Origin: Chthonomonadales bacterium
GTDB lineage: Bacteria; Armatimonadota; Chthonomonadetes; Chthonomonadales; CAJBBX01
DNA length: 43,128 nt
Direction of reading: 5' to 3'
Assembly (NCBI GenBank): GCA_013360745.1
Contig: JABWBA010000025.1
Location: forward strand, 1 to 43,128
Each line of letters starts with the position of its first letter. Within the stretch, counting starts at the first letter, position 1. Positions 15,172 to 23,936 of this stretch are shown here, one piece after another. The translations under genes were made by a program, and so were the position numbers. The notes under the pieces are model-generated. The model saw only the letters and a program-made list of their open reading frames with translations, was not told the origin of the DNA and searched no databases.

Positions 15172-16611
15172 TCAATAGGATCGGCCGAAGATGGCAATCC
15201 TCGATGTCGGCCTTCCGGTCGACACGCACGTGCCCGTACGTTCGGGTTGTTCGAGGGGAATCGCGCGAACCGTCGCCCGCGTCTCCGCCTGAACGGCAGC
15301 TTCGTCGTCGGACGATCCGGCCCAGTATGCGCGCGCGAAACCGTGCTCGACCGCTTCCTTCAACTCCTCGAATGATGTCACATCATGTGTACGCTCATCA
15401 CGATAGGCCAGGGCGCGAGCGTACAGGCTGGATTGGATATCCTCAAGAAGCGTCGCCAATCGATCGACCAGCCCCTCCTGCGGCACGAACTCCTTGCCCG
15501 CCTTACCCGGAACATCACGTCGGGCGACGGCCACCGTGCCTTTCTCAACATCACGAGGTCCCACTTCCACGCGTACCGGAACGCCCTTGCTTTCCCATTC
15601 ATTGAACTTGTAGCCGGGTGTCAACTGGTCGCGATCATCGAGCTTCACACGGAACCGCCCTTCCCATCCTGCGATGATCCGTTCAATCGCTTCGAGAACG
15701 GTCGTCCGTTCGGTGTCTCCCTTATAGACGGGTACCACGACGATCTGGATCGGCGCCAGCGCTGGCGGACAGACAAGCCCCTCATCATCCGAATGGCTCA
15801 TGATCAACGCTCCGATCAGTCGCGTTGAGACGCCCCACGATGTGGTCCAGACGTATTCCTCACGGTTTTCGGTCGTCTGGTACTTGATGTCGAACGCTCG
15901 GGCGAAGTTCTGTCCAAGGTTGTGCGAGGTGCCCGCCTGCAGGGCGCGGCCGTCCTGCATCATCGCTTCGATGCAATAGGTTCTGAGCGCTCCGGCGAAC
16001 TTCTCCCGATCGGTCTTGATCCCTTTGATCACCGGAATCGCGAGCACCTTCTCGGCGAAATCCGCGTAGACCTCATGGAGGATGGTAAGCGCTTCCTCCT
16101 CGGCTTCCTCCTCGGTGGCGTGAGCCGTGTGGCCCTCCTGCCACAGGAACTCTGTCGTCCGGAGGAATAACCGGGGCCGCATCTCCCAGCGAACGACATT
16201 GGCCCACTGGTTGATCAATAGCGGCAAATCGCGCCACGAATGGATCCAGTTGGCGAAACTCGGGCCGATGATCGCCTCGGACGTTGGGCGGACGACCAGC
16301 GGCTCAGCGAGTTCCTCACCACCGCCATGGGTGACCACGGCAACCTCAGGAGCGAAACCGTCTACGTGGTCCGCTTCCTTCGTCAAGAAGCTCATCGGCA
16401 CGAAGAGAGGGAAGTAGGCGTTCTGATGCCCTGTGGCCTTGATCCTTTCGTCGAGCGCCTTCTGGATCCGTTCCCATATCGCGTAGCCCGTCGGGCGAAT
16501 CACCATACACCCTCGGACGGGAGCGTAGTCAGCCAGCTCCGCCTGCGCGATGACATCCAGGTACCACTGGGCGTAGTCCTTCGAGCGTGGGGTAATCGTA
16601 TCCTTGGGCAT
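15172..16611 (-). CDS. proS: Prolyl-tRNA synthetase, type without insertion domain (archaeal/eukaryotic-like)
   Basis: ProS charges tRNA-Pro with proline. The 479-residue class II enzyme lacks the editing insertion found in the common bacterial type and matches the ProS type 3 layout. Motif 2 is seen in 'TEFLWQEGHTAH', motif 3 in 'SWGVSTRLIGALIMSHSD', the anticodon-binding domain follows 'APIQIVVVPVYKGD', and the chain ends in Tyr ('IFGRSY'), a family hallmark. The C-terminal zinc domain normally holds four Cys; here the first pair is replaced ('AGSSDDE') and only one Cys of the second remains ('GTCVSTGRP'), so zinc binding is probably lost. A GGAG site precedes ATG 16611 and a promoter lies at 16669-16697. 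Confidence 0.95.
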   Translation of the reverse strand: MPKDTITPRSKDYAQWYLDVIAQAELADYAPVRGCMVIRPTGYAIWERIQKALDERIKATGHQNAYFPLFVPMSFLTKEADHVDGFAPEVAVVTHGGGEELAEPLVVRPTSEAIIGPSFANWIHSWRDLPLLINQWANVVRWEMRPRLFLRTTEFLWQEGHTAHATEEEAEEEALTILHEVYADFAEKVLAIPVIKGIKTDREKFAGALRTYCIEAMMQDGRALQAGTSHNLGQNFARAFDIKYQTTENREEYVWTTSWGVSTRLIGALIMSHSDDEGLVCPPALAPIQIVVVPVYKGDTERTTVLEAIERIIAGWEGRFRVKLDDRDQLTPGYKFNEWESKGVPVRVEVGPRDVEKGTVAVARRDVPGKAGKEFVPQEGLVDRLATLLEDIQSSLYARALAYRDERTHDVTSFEELKEAVEHGFARAYWAGSSDDEAAVQAETRATVRAIPLEQPERTGTCVSTGRPTSRIAIFGRSY

Positions 16612-16630
16612 AACGGGGTCTCCAGCGGGA

Positions 16631-16643
16631 TTAGTGGGACTAA
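16631..16643. repeat. Small hairpin in the proS leader
   Basis: TTAGT-ggg-ACTAA forms a 5-bp stem with a 3-nt loop in the ~50-nt leader between the predicted proS transcription start and its ribosome site. I see no T-box features, and the leader is too short for a T-box. Confidence 0.3.
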
Positions 16644-16668
16644 CTGTACCTGATGGGCAAGGGCCGCG

Positions 16669-16697
16669 ATCGTACCATGCCGTTCACGTCGGTCCAA
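16669..16697 (-). promoter_or_regulatory. Sigma70-type promoter of proS
   Basis: TTGGAC (16692-16697) and TACGAT (16669-16674) on the minus strand are separated by exactly 17 bp. Transcription would start near 16662 and give a leader of about 50 nt with GGAG before the ATG at 16611. The rest of the 239-bp region between proS and the divergent sialidase-like gene shows no coding sequence. On the plus strand only an isolated TACACT near 16797 resembles a -10. Confidence 0.6.
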
Positions 16698-16850
16698 CAG
16701 ATCAACCTGAGCCGAGCTTCCAGCACGTCGAGCGCCCGGAAGGTTGTTCCTCAGCGTAGGCCAACGCGCTGCTAAGGGATTCGGACGGTCCTGGCGGTAC
16801 ACTGCTCAGAAACCTGCGAGCACTTCGCCCGGCGTCTGAGGAGTCACGCT

Positions 16851-18218
16851 GTGATATCTCCATTCTGTGCGGCACTCGCGCTATTCGGAATCCCTGTGAA
16901 TCTCTGTACCTCCGTACCGCCCACCGAGAAGGAGCGCCCGTTGACCTATCGGCGCATCGCCGTCGATGAGCGGGATAGCGTCGTCACCGCCATCACTCCC
17001 CTCAGTGAGGTCTCTCCGCCCCGTTGGGCGCGTGACGTTGCCCAGGTCCGGTTCGACTGGTCGACAACGGACCGAAACGGCGGCCCGTTCTTCGCACATC
17101 CGATACCGTTCGTGGTCCCGCCCGTCGATTCGGGAGAGCCGTTCTATCCGCATAACCATCAACCATCCATTACGTGGCTTCCGAACGGCGACCTGCTTGC
17201 AATCTGGTACTCAACCGCAGAGGAATCCGGCACGGAGCTTACCGTCCTTGCGAGCCGTCTCCGCGCAGGGGCGACAACGTGGGACCCGAGCAGCGAGTTC
17301 CTAAAGGCCCCGGATCGGAACATGCACGGTTCGAGCATCTTCCACGACGGTTCCGGAACCATCTACCATTTCAACGGTATGGGCCCTCGTGGTGGTCGAG
17401 GCTGGGCGAATCTCGCGCTTCTAATGCGTACGAGCAGGGATAATGGCGTGAGCTGGACGCCGGCAAAAGCCATCGCTCCCCGTATGGAGGGCCGGCATCA
17501 GGTGATTTCCGGGACGATCCGCACCCGCAACGGAACGCTGATCCAGAACTGCGATGCCGTGCCCGGCGGCAACGGTGGAACCGCCCTGCACCTCAGCCGC
17601 GACGGGGGCCGCACCTGGACGGATCCGGGTCGCGGCAAACCACCGCCAAGCTTCGAGACCGGGTCGATCGGTCGCGGCACCATCGCCGGTATCCACGCGC
17701 AGGTGGTCGAGCTTCGGGACGGGCGGCTGATGGCCCTCGGGCGGGGCGATGCGATCGACGGTCGTATGCCGATGAGCGTCTCCGACGACCTGGGCGTTTC
17801 CTGGACGTACCGGGCCAGCCCCTTCCCACCGATCAGCGGCGGCCAACGGCTCATCCTGCGACGGCTGAACGAGGGCCCGCTCCTGTTCGTCGGGTTCACA
17901 TCCGGGATCCGAGAGTCCGAGCCGAAGGGCATGGCCGTTCGGGATTCGCGCGGCAACGAGGTCATCGGATATGGCATGTACGCCGCGGTGTCCTTTGACG
18001 ACGGCGCTACATGGCCGCTGCGCAAGCTCCTGACCCCGGGCGAGGGGGAGTACGACGGCGGCGCCCATACAGGCAAGTTCGTCGCCACCCCTACGCGAGC
18101 GGAACCGGGCGGATACCTCGCCGCGACGCAGACGCCGGACGGGGTCATCCATCTGATCTCCAGCCGCCTGCATTACAGGTTCAACCTTGCCTGGCTCAAG
18201 GAAGGTTGGTCGGAGTAG
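16851..18218 (+). CDS. Secreted sialidase-like (BNR/Asp-box) protein
   Basis: The start GTG 16851 follows TGAGGAG with good spacing and opens a signal peptide-like segment. The 455-residue product is a six-bladed sialidase-fold propeller. Four Asp-box motifs (S-x-D-x-G-x-[ST]-W) are visible at about 195-202 (SRDNGVSW), 249-256 (SRDGGRTW), 311-318 (SDDLGVSW) and 381-388 (SFDDGATW). 'HNHQPSITWLPNGDLLAIWY' and 'HLISSRLHYRFNLAWL' are typical of the exo-sialidase-like subgroup in soil and freshwater bacteria. True sialidases need an arginine triad, Tyr and Glu, which I cannot confirm, so the substrate may not be sialic acid. It stands alone, divergent from proS and convergent with the phosphodiesterase gene. 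Confidence 0.9.
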   Translation: MISPFCAALALFGIPVNLCTSVPPTEKERPLTYRRIAVDERDSVVTAITPLSEVSPPRWARDVAQVRFDWSTTDRNGGPFFAHPIPFVVPPVDSGEPFYPHNHQPSITWLPNGDLLAIWYSTAEESGTELTVLASRLRAGATTWDPSSEFLKAPDRNMHGSSIFHDGSGTIYHFNGMGPRGGRGWANLALLMRTSRDNGVSWTPAKAIAPRMEGRHQVISGTIRTRNGTLIQNCDAVPGGNGGTALHLSRDGGRTWTDPGRGKPPPSFETGSIGRGTIAGIHAQVVELRDGRLMALGRGDAIDGRMPMSVSDDLGVSWTYRASPFPPISGGQRLILRRLNEGPLLFVGFTSGIRESEPKGMAVRDSRGNEVIGYGMYAAVSFDDGATWPLRKLLTPGEGEYDGGAHTGKFVATPTRAEPGGYLAATQTPDGVIHLISSRLHYRFNLAWLKEGWSE

Positions 18219-18291
18219 CGGCGGGCTCTACCGCGTCAAATCGATCGACCGCGCTGCGCCGATGTCAACACATATAACGCAGGAGCTGCCT

Positions 18292-19146
18292 TTAGCGCAC
18301 CGTGTTGCGCCGATGGTCGCGGAGATACGCGATGAGGCGTTCGGGGTGGTCGGTCTGCAGGCCGTCTACGCCCAGGGCCATTGCGGCCGCATAGCCCTCT
18401 GGCGTATCGGTTGGCCCCATCACATCCACGTATACCATGGATCCGGCCGCATGGGCGTCGTCAACCAGCTCCCGCGACCACGTGATCACGTGTCCGTCGA
18501 GGACCTCCGCAGGGCACGCCGCCAGAAACGCCGCGACCCCGCCCGGCCGTCGGAACTCACCCGGGAGACTCGGCATCACCGGTATACCGGGGGCGCGCCG
18601 CTTCCACTCCCGAACGCCATCGACGCCGTTGTAGACCACTACTCGACGCTCCATCCGATGCTTACGAACTGCAGCCAGAACCTTTCCGGTGTCCCCGTCC
18701 TTATGATCGAGGTAGACGTTCACTTTGCCGCGGCATGCCTCGAGCGCCTCGTCGAGCGTGGGAACCTTCTGGCCGTCGAACGCCGGACCGAACGCATTGG
18801 CAACCCTGAGACTTCGAACCTCGGCCAGGGTAAGTTCGCTCACTTTCCCATGCCCATTGGTCGTCCGATCCACCGATGAATCATGCATGATGACGAGCGC
18901 TCCATCGCTTGTTGCCCGGACGTCGATCTCGACATAGTCCACCTTGAGTCGGATCGCCTCTCGAATGGCCGCGAGGGTATTCTCCGGTGCGACACCCGCC
19001 CCGGCACGATGCGCGATGACCGCGACCGGCCATCGGAGCCTCGGCAGAGGCGCTTGCTTCGGGGCTTCGGCCATGACCGCAGCAACCGCAAGTCCTATCA
19101 GACCCGCCACAACGGTCCGAGCCGCCAACGGTGTCGTGCCCTTCAT
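18292..19146 (-). CDS. Secreted glycerophosphodiester phosphodiesterase
   Basis: GDPDs hydrolyse glycerophosphodiesters to glycerol-3-phosphate and an alcohol. I choose ATG 19146 because GGAGGAG lies just upstream and a signal peptide (about 1-26) follows; the open frame extends to 19248. The 284-residue TIM-barrel product has the family's 'AHRAGAGVAPENTLAAI' (His46-Arg47, Glu55), 'VEIDVRATSDGALVIMHD' (Glu73, Asp75, His88) and 'DRTTNGHGKVSELTLAEVR', which supply the metal site and catalytic histidines. 'VDGLQTDHPERL' closes the barrel. It probably acts outside the cytosol on phospholipid headgroups (inference). Convergent with the sialidase-like gene; 73 bp between them hold nothing I can identify. 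Confidence 0.94.
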   Translation of the reverse strand: MKGTTPLAARTVVAGLIGLAVAAVMAEAPKQAPLPRLRWPVAVIAHRAGAGVAPENTLAAIREAIRLKVDYVEIDVRATSDGALVIMHDSSVDRTTNGHGKVSELTLAEVRSLRVANAFGPAFDGQKVPTLDEALEACRGKVNVYLDHKDGDTGKVLAAVRKHRMERRVVVYNGVDGVREWKRRAPGIPVMPSLPGEFRRPGGVAAFLAACPAEVLDGHVITWSRELVDDAHAAGSMVYVDVMGPTDTPEGYAAAMALGVDGLQTDHPERLIAYLRDHRRNTVR

Positions 19147-19232
19147 GACTCTCCTCCTCATTCGGGAGTGTACCGCGAACGTTTCCTCCCCTATTGCGCA
19201 ACCGCGACAGCGCACCAGCCGAGGGTGAAGGG

Positions 19233-19238
19233 TATACT
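19233..19238 (+). promoter_or_regulatory. Candidate -10 element for gltBD
   Basis: TATACT on the plus strand would place transcription start near 19245, about 20 nt before ATG 19266 of gltB. No convincing -35 lies 16-18 bp upstream, so this is a weak call. It supports the longer gltB start over the internal Met codons. Confidence 0.3.
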
Positions 19239-19265
19239 GGTGGCTCACCTTAAGTCACGGTTCCA

Positions 19266-22200
19266 ATGACGCCCGTGGCCGAAGCATCACGAGCGCCAAC
19301 CTGTGGTCGGCCGCCAGATGGTTCGGTTACGGGCTATTTTGATTCCCGAATGGCGGCTACGACAACAATGGCGCTTCAACCTGACCGAGATACTATTGGT
19401 CTGTACGATCGCGAATACGAACATGATGGATGCGGCGTCGGTTTCGTCGCGGACATCCAGGGTCGTCGGACCCATCAGATCGTCGAACAAGCCCTGCAGA
19501 TTCTTGTCAACCTCGAACACCGGGGCGCATGCGGCTGCGATCCCGAGACCGGCGACGGCGCCGGCATCACCATCCAGATCCCGCACGCCCTCTTCGCTCG
19601 CGACCTCGGCGATCGCCTCCCGGAGGCGGGGCGGTACGGCGTTGGGATGGTCTTCCTGCCCAGGGATCCGACGGAGCGGTTGATCTGCGAGGCGGTCATC
19701 CAGCATATCGTCACCCAGGAGGGCCAGTCGTTCCTCGGCTGGCGTGACGTGCCCGCGAACAGCGAGGCGATCGGCGCAAAGGCTCGCGAGACGGAGCCGG
19801 TCATCCGGCAGTTCTTCGTCGGCAGCAGCTCCGACATCGGCGACACTGTGACGTTTGAGCGGAAGCTGTACGTCATCCGCAAGACCGTCTACCGGACGCT
19901 GGAGAGCAAGGGCCTGCACTTGTGGTCGGACTTCTACGTCTGCAGCCTATCCTCACGCACGATCGTATATAAGGGCCTCCTGCTTGCTCGGCAGATCACG
20001 GACTACTACACCGATCTGGCGGATCCGGACCTCACGACTGCGCTCGCCCTGGTCCACCAACGCTTCAGCACGAACACGTTTCCCACGTGGCCTCTGGCCC
20101 ATCCCTATCGTATGATCGCCCACAACGGGGAGATCAACACACTGCGGGGCAACCGCAACTGGATGCGTGCGCGTCAGGCCCGGCTGACTTCCTCTCTCTT
20201 CGGCGACGATGTGAAGAAGCTGATGCCCCTCGTCAACGAAACCGGCAGCGACTCGGCCACGCTCGATAACGCCCTCGAGCTCCTTGTCATGGGAGGGCGC
20301 TCCCTGGCGCATGCGCTGATGATGCTGGTCCCTGAGGCCTGGGGCTCGAACCAGCGAATGGATCCGGAGCGTCGCGCCTTCTACGAATACCACGCATGCA
20401 TCATGGAACCCTGGGACGGGCCGGCGGCTATCGCGTTCACCGATGGAGTGCGTATCGGAGCGATTCTCGATCGGAATGGCCTCCGACCTGCTCGATACCT
20501 GGTAACACACGATGACCTTGTCGTGATGGCCTCGGAGACCGGAGTTCTGGATATCGCTCCGGAGAGGATCCGAGAGAAGTGGCGACTGCAGCCGGGGCGG
20601 ATCTTCATGGTTGATTTGGAGGAGCGGCGGATCATCGGTGATGATGAGCTGAAGAACCGCGTCGTGGCCCATAAACCCTACGGTCGCTGGCTGGCGAAGA
20701 ACAAGGTCGAACTCAAGGAGCTTCCCGACCCGCCGCACGTCTATATGCCGGATCACGATACGATCCTCGATCGGCAGCGCGCCTTCGGCTACACACTGGA
20801 GGACCTGAAGATCCTGATGGCCCCCATGGCGGTTAACGGCGAGCAGCCGCTCGGCTCCATGGGCAACGATGCGCCGCTCGCCGTCCTCTCGCGCCGGCCA
20901 CAGCTCCTGTACTCCTATTTCAAACAGCTGTTCGCACAGGTAACCAATCCGCCGATCGATCCGATCCGCGAAGAACTCGTCATGTCGCTGGTCCACTATA
21001 TCGGGGCGAACGGCAGCCTGCTCGACGACTCGGAAGCCAACTGTCGGCAGGTACGGCTCGAATCGGCGGTCCTTACGAATCTGGAACTGGAGAAGATCCG
21101 CCAACTCGGCGATCGTGGCTTGCACACAAGGACGCTATCGATCCTATTCGACCCATCGGCGGGAGCCGCTGGCATGGCGGCCGCGTTGAACCGCCTGTGC
21201 CGCGCCGCAGCACAGGCGCTGAATCAGGGCATCAACATCATCGTGCTATCGGACCGAGGCGTCAACAGGGAGAACGCCCCGATACCGGCGTTGCTTGCCG
21301 TCTCTGCGGTGCACCACCATCTCATCCGCGAAGGAAATCGGACCAACGTCGCCCTTGTGGTAGAGTCGGGCGAACCCCGGGAGGTCCATCACTTCGCACT
21401 ACTGGTCGGTTATGGCGCGAGCGCCATCAACCCGTACCTCGCGTTCGAGTCCCTCGCGGACATGGTCCGGTTCGGCGGCCATATACAGGGTGAGATGACG
21501 TACGAACAGGCGGAATACAACTTCATCAAAGCGATCAACAAGGGTCTGTTGAAGACGATGTCCAAAATGGGGATCTCGACGTTGCAGAGCTACCGTGGGG
21601 CCCAGATCTTTGAAGCGGTCGGGCTGAACCGGCAGATCATTGATCGCTACTTCACCCATACGCCCTCAAGGATCGGTGGGATCGGGCTTGATGTGATCGC
21701 GGAGGAAGCGCTCGCGCGTCATGCGTTCGCCTATCCCGAACATACCGTCGCGGATACGACGGAGTTGGATCGGGGCGGGCACTATAAGTGGCGCGTCGAC
21801 GGGGAGTTCCATCAGGTCAATCCGGACACGATCACCCTTCTTCAACGGGCCGTACGAGAAGACAGTTATGAGAAGTTCAAGGAGTTCAGCTCTACGGTCA
21901 ACCGTCAATCGGAAGAGCTTGCGACGCTGCGCGGCCTCTTCCGTTTTCGTGCCGCAGACGCCGTCCCTCTGGATGAGGTGGAACCAATCTCATCCATCGT
22001 ACGGCGGTTCGTCACGGGAGCCATGTCCCTCGGATCTCTGAGCCGAGAAGCCCACGAGACTCTGGCGATTGCCATGAACCGCCTGGCCGGAAAAAGCAAC
22101 ACCGGTGAGGGCGGCGAGGATCCGGCCCGATATCATCCCGATGCGAACGGCGATAGTCGTCGAAGCGCGATCAAGCAGATCGCATCCGGTCGGTTTGGTG

Positions 22201-23936
22201 TGACGGCCGAATATATCGTCAATGCGGACGAACTCCAGATCAAGATGGCGCAGGGCGCCAAGCCGGGCGAGGGTGGGGAGCTGCCCGGGCGCAAGGTGGC
22301 GCCCTACATCGCAAAGGTGAGGCACACGACCCCGGGGGTCACACTCATCTCACCTCCGCCGCATCACGATATCTACTCGATCGAGGATCTTGCCCAGCTG
22401 ATCTTCGACTTGAAGAACGTCAATCCATCGGCCCGCATCTCCGTCAAACTCGTGTCGGAAGTCGGGGTGGGCACGGTCGCCGCGGGCGTCGCCAAAGCCC
22501 ATGCGGATCATATTCTCATCAGCGGCTACGACGGCGGAACCGGAGCCTCACCGCTATCCAGCATCAAGCATGCCGGCATTCCCTGGGAGATCGGTCTGGC
22601 TGAGACACAGCAAACGTTGGTCCGCAATGACCTGCGCGGGCGCGTTGTCCTGCAGACCGACGGTCAGCTCAAAACGGGGCGCGACGTGGTAATCGCGGCG
22701 CTTCTCGGGGCCGAGGAGTTCGGCTTTGCGACCGCTCCCTTGATCTCCATGGGCTGCCTGATGATGCGCGCCTGTCATCTCAACACCTGTCCGGTCGGTA
22801 TCGCAACCCAGGATCCCGTTTTGCGTGAACGATTCCAGGGCAAGCCAGAGCACGTCATCCGCTTCTTTACCTTTGTTGCCCAGGAAGTACGGGAGCTGAT
22901 GGCTCAGCTTGGATTCCGTACGGTCGATGATATGGTCGGGCGCTCGGACATGCTCCGTCTCGTCGATGCGATTGACCACTGGAAGGCTGCGGGCGTCGAT
23001 CTGACCTCGATACTCTGGCAGCATGATGGTATCGCCGATATCCCCATCCGACGGGTACAAGCGCAGGATCACGGCCTGGATGAAGCCCTCGACTACCATT
23101 TGATCGAGTCCTGTCGAGCTGCAATCGACAACGGGCACGCGGTTGAGATAAGCGGACCGATTCGCAACTCCAACCGGACGGTTGGCGCGATGCTGAGCGG
23201 CGAGATCGCCAAACGGTATGGCTCTGGGGGATTGCCCGACGATACGATCACGATACGCTTTCAGGGCTCTGCAGGACAATCTCTGGGAGCCTTCCTTGCA
23301 CGGGGCATAACGATTATTCTAGAAGGTGATGCCAATGACTATCTCGGGAAGGGCCTGTCCGGCGGCAAGATCGTTGCGTACCCGCCGGTGGGCGCCGCCT
23401 ATCGCGCAGAGGAGAACATCATCGCCGGGAATACGATTCTCTACGGCGCCACCAGCGGGCAAGTGTATTTACGGGGTGTCGTCGGCGAGCGGTTTGCAGT
23501 CCGAAACAGCGGCGCCGTAGCCGTCGTAGAGGGCGCTGGCGACCATTGCTGCGAGTATATGACCGGTGGTATGGTGGTCGTACTTGGGGCCACCGGACGC
23601 AACTTCGCGGCCGGAATGAGCGGGGGCATCGCGTACGTCTTCGATATCGACGGAGAGCTCGACAACCGGATCAATCGCGGCCACGGCTCATTGCTCGTGG
23701 AGCGTGTGGTCGAGGACGAAGATCGGAAGATCCTGATGGACATGATCGAGAACCACCTGATGCATACGGGCAGCTTCAGGGCACGCGAGATCCTGAACGA
23801 CTTCGACGTACAGGTGACTCGATTTCGCAAGGTCTGGTCCATGGAGTACAGAACGATGGTGACTGAGATCGCCGCCGGCCGTCTCGCGATGGACGACGAG
23901 GAGCAAGCTATGGAAGTGGGGACCGTGCATGGCTGA
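19266..23936 (+). CDS. gltB: Glutamate synthase (NADPH) large subunit
   Basis: GltB converts glutamine plus 2-oxoglutarate to two glutamate, with electrons from GltD. The 1556-residue product has all four domains: N-terminal glutamine amidotransferase, whose Ntn nucleophile is Cys56 in 'YEHDGCGVGFVAD' after a propeptide; the central domain; the FMN-binding synthase domain with 'GEGGELPGRKVAPYIAKVRH' and 'ISGYDGGTGASPLSSIKHAG'; and the C-terminal GXGXG beta-helix. The 3Fe-4S ligands are Cys1164, Cys1170 and Cys1175 in 'GCLMMRACHLNTCPVG'. No ribosome site supports the start; Met29 (19350) and Met35 (19368) are alternatives that only shorten the propeptide. The end overlaps gltD by 8 bp. Confidence 0.97.
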   Translation: MTPVAEASRAPTCGRPPDGSVTGYFDSRMAATTTMALQPDRDTIGLYDREYEHDGCGVGFVADIQGRRTHQIVEQALQILVNLEHRGACGCDPETGDGAGITIQIPHALFARDLGDRLPEAGRYGVGMVFLPRDPTERLICEAVIQHIVTQEGQSFLGWRDVPANSEAIGAKARETEPVIRQFFVGSSSDIGDTVTFERKLYVIRKTVYRTLESKGLHLWSDFYVCSLSSRTIVYKGLLLARQITDYYTDLADPDLTTALALVHQRFSTNTFPTWPLAHPYRMIAHNGEINTLRGNRNWMRARQARLTSSLFGDDVKKLMPLVNETGSDSATLDNALELLVMGGRSLAHALMMLVPEAWGSNQRMDPERRAFYEYHACIMEPWDGPAAIAFTDGVRIGAILDRNGLRPARYLVTHDDLVVMASETGVLDIAPERIREKWRLQPGRIFMVDLEERRIIGDDELKNRVVAHKPYGRWLAKNKVELKELPDPPHVYMPDHDTILDRQRAFGYTLEDLKILMAPMAVNGEQPLGSMGNDAPLAVLSRRPQLLYSYFKQLFAQVTNPPIDPIREELVMSLVHYIGANGSLLDDSEANCRQVRLESAVLTNLELEKIRQLGDRGLHTRTLSILFDPSAGAAGMAAALNRLCRAAAQALNQGINIIVLSDRGVNRENAPIPALLAVSAVHHHLIREGNRTNVALVVESGEPREVHHFALLVGYGASAINPYLAFESLADMVRFGGHIQGEMTYEQAEYNFIKAINKGLLKTMSKMGISTLQSYRGAQIFEAVGLNRQIIDRYFTHTPSRIGGIGLDVIAEEALARHAFAYPEHTVADTTELDRGGHYKWRVDGEFHQVNPDTITLLQRAVREDSYEKFKEFSSTVNRQSEELATLRGLFRFRAADAVPLDEVEPISSIVRRFVTGAMSLGSLSREAHETLAIAMNRLAGKSNTGEGGEDPARYHPDANGDSRRSAIKQIASGRFGVTAEYIVNADELQIKMAQGAKPGEGGELPGRKVAPYIAKVRHTTPGVTLISPPPHHDIYSIEDLAQLIFDLKNVNPSARISVKLVSEVGVGTVAAGVAKAHADHILISGYDGGTGASPLSSIKHAGIPWEIGLAETQQTLVRNDLRGRVVLQTDGQLKTGRDVVIAALLGAEEFGFATAPLISMGCLMMRACHLNTCPVGIATQDPVLRERFQGKPEHVIRFFTFVAQEVRELMAQLGFRTVDDMVGRSDMLRLVDAIDHWKAAGVDLTSILWQHDGIADIPIRRVQAQDHGLDEALDYHLIESCRAAIDNGHAVEISGPIRNSNRTVGAMLSGEIAKRYGSGGLPDDTITIRFQGSAGQSLGAFLARGITIILEGDANDYLGKGLSGGKIVAYPPVGAAYRAEENIIAGNTILYGATSGQVYLRGVVGERFAVRNSGAVAVVEGAGDHCCEYMTGGMVVVLGATGRNFAAGMSGGIAYVFDIDGELDNRINRGHGSLLVERVVEDEDRKILMDMIENHLMHTGSFRAREILNDFDVQVTRFRKVWSMEYRTMVTEIAAGRLAMDDEEQAMEVGTVHG

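Noticed and set aside
16612-16850. T-box or other riboswitch ahead of proS
   Set aside because: The leader predicted from the promoter is only about 50 nt, and no T-box sequence or specifier structure is visible.
19953-21125. A 390-codon open frame on the minus strand
   Set aside because: It is antisense to the conserved gltB amidotransferase and central domains and has no recognisable motif.
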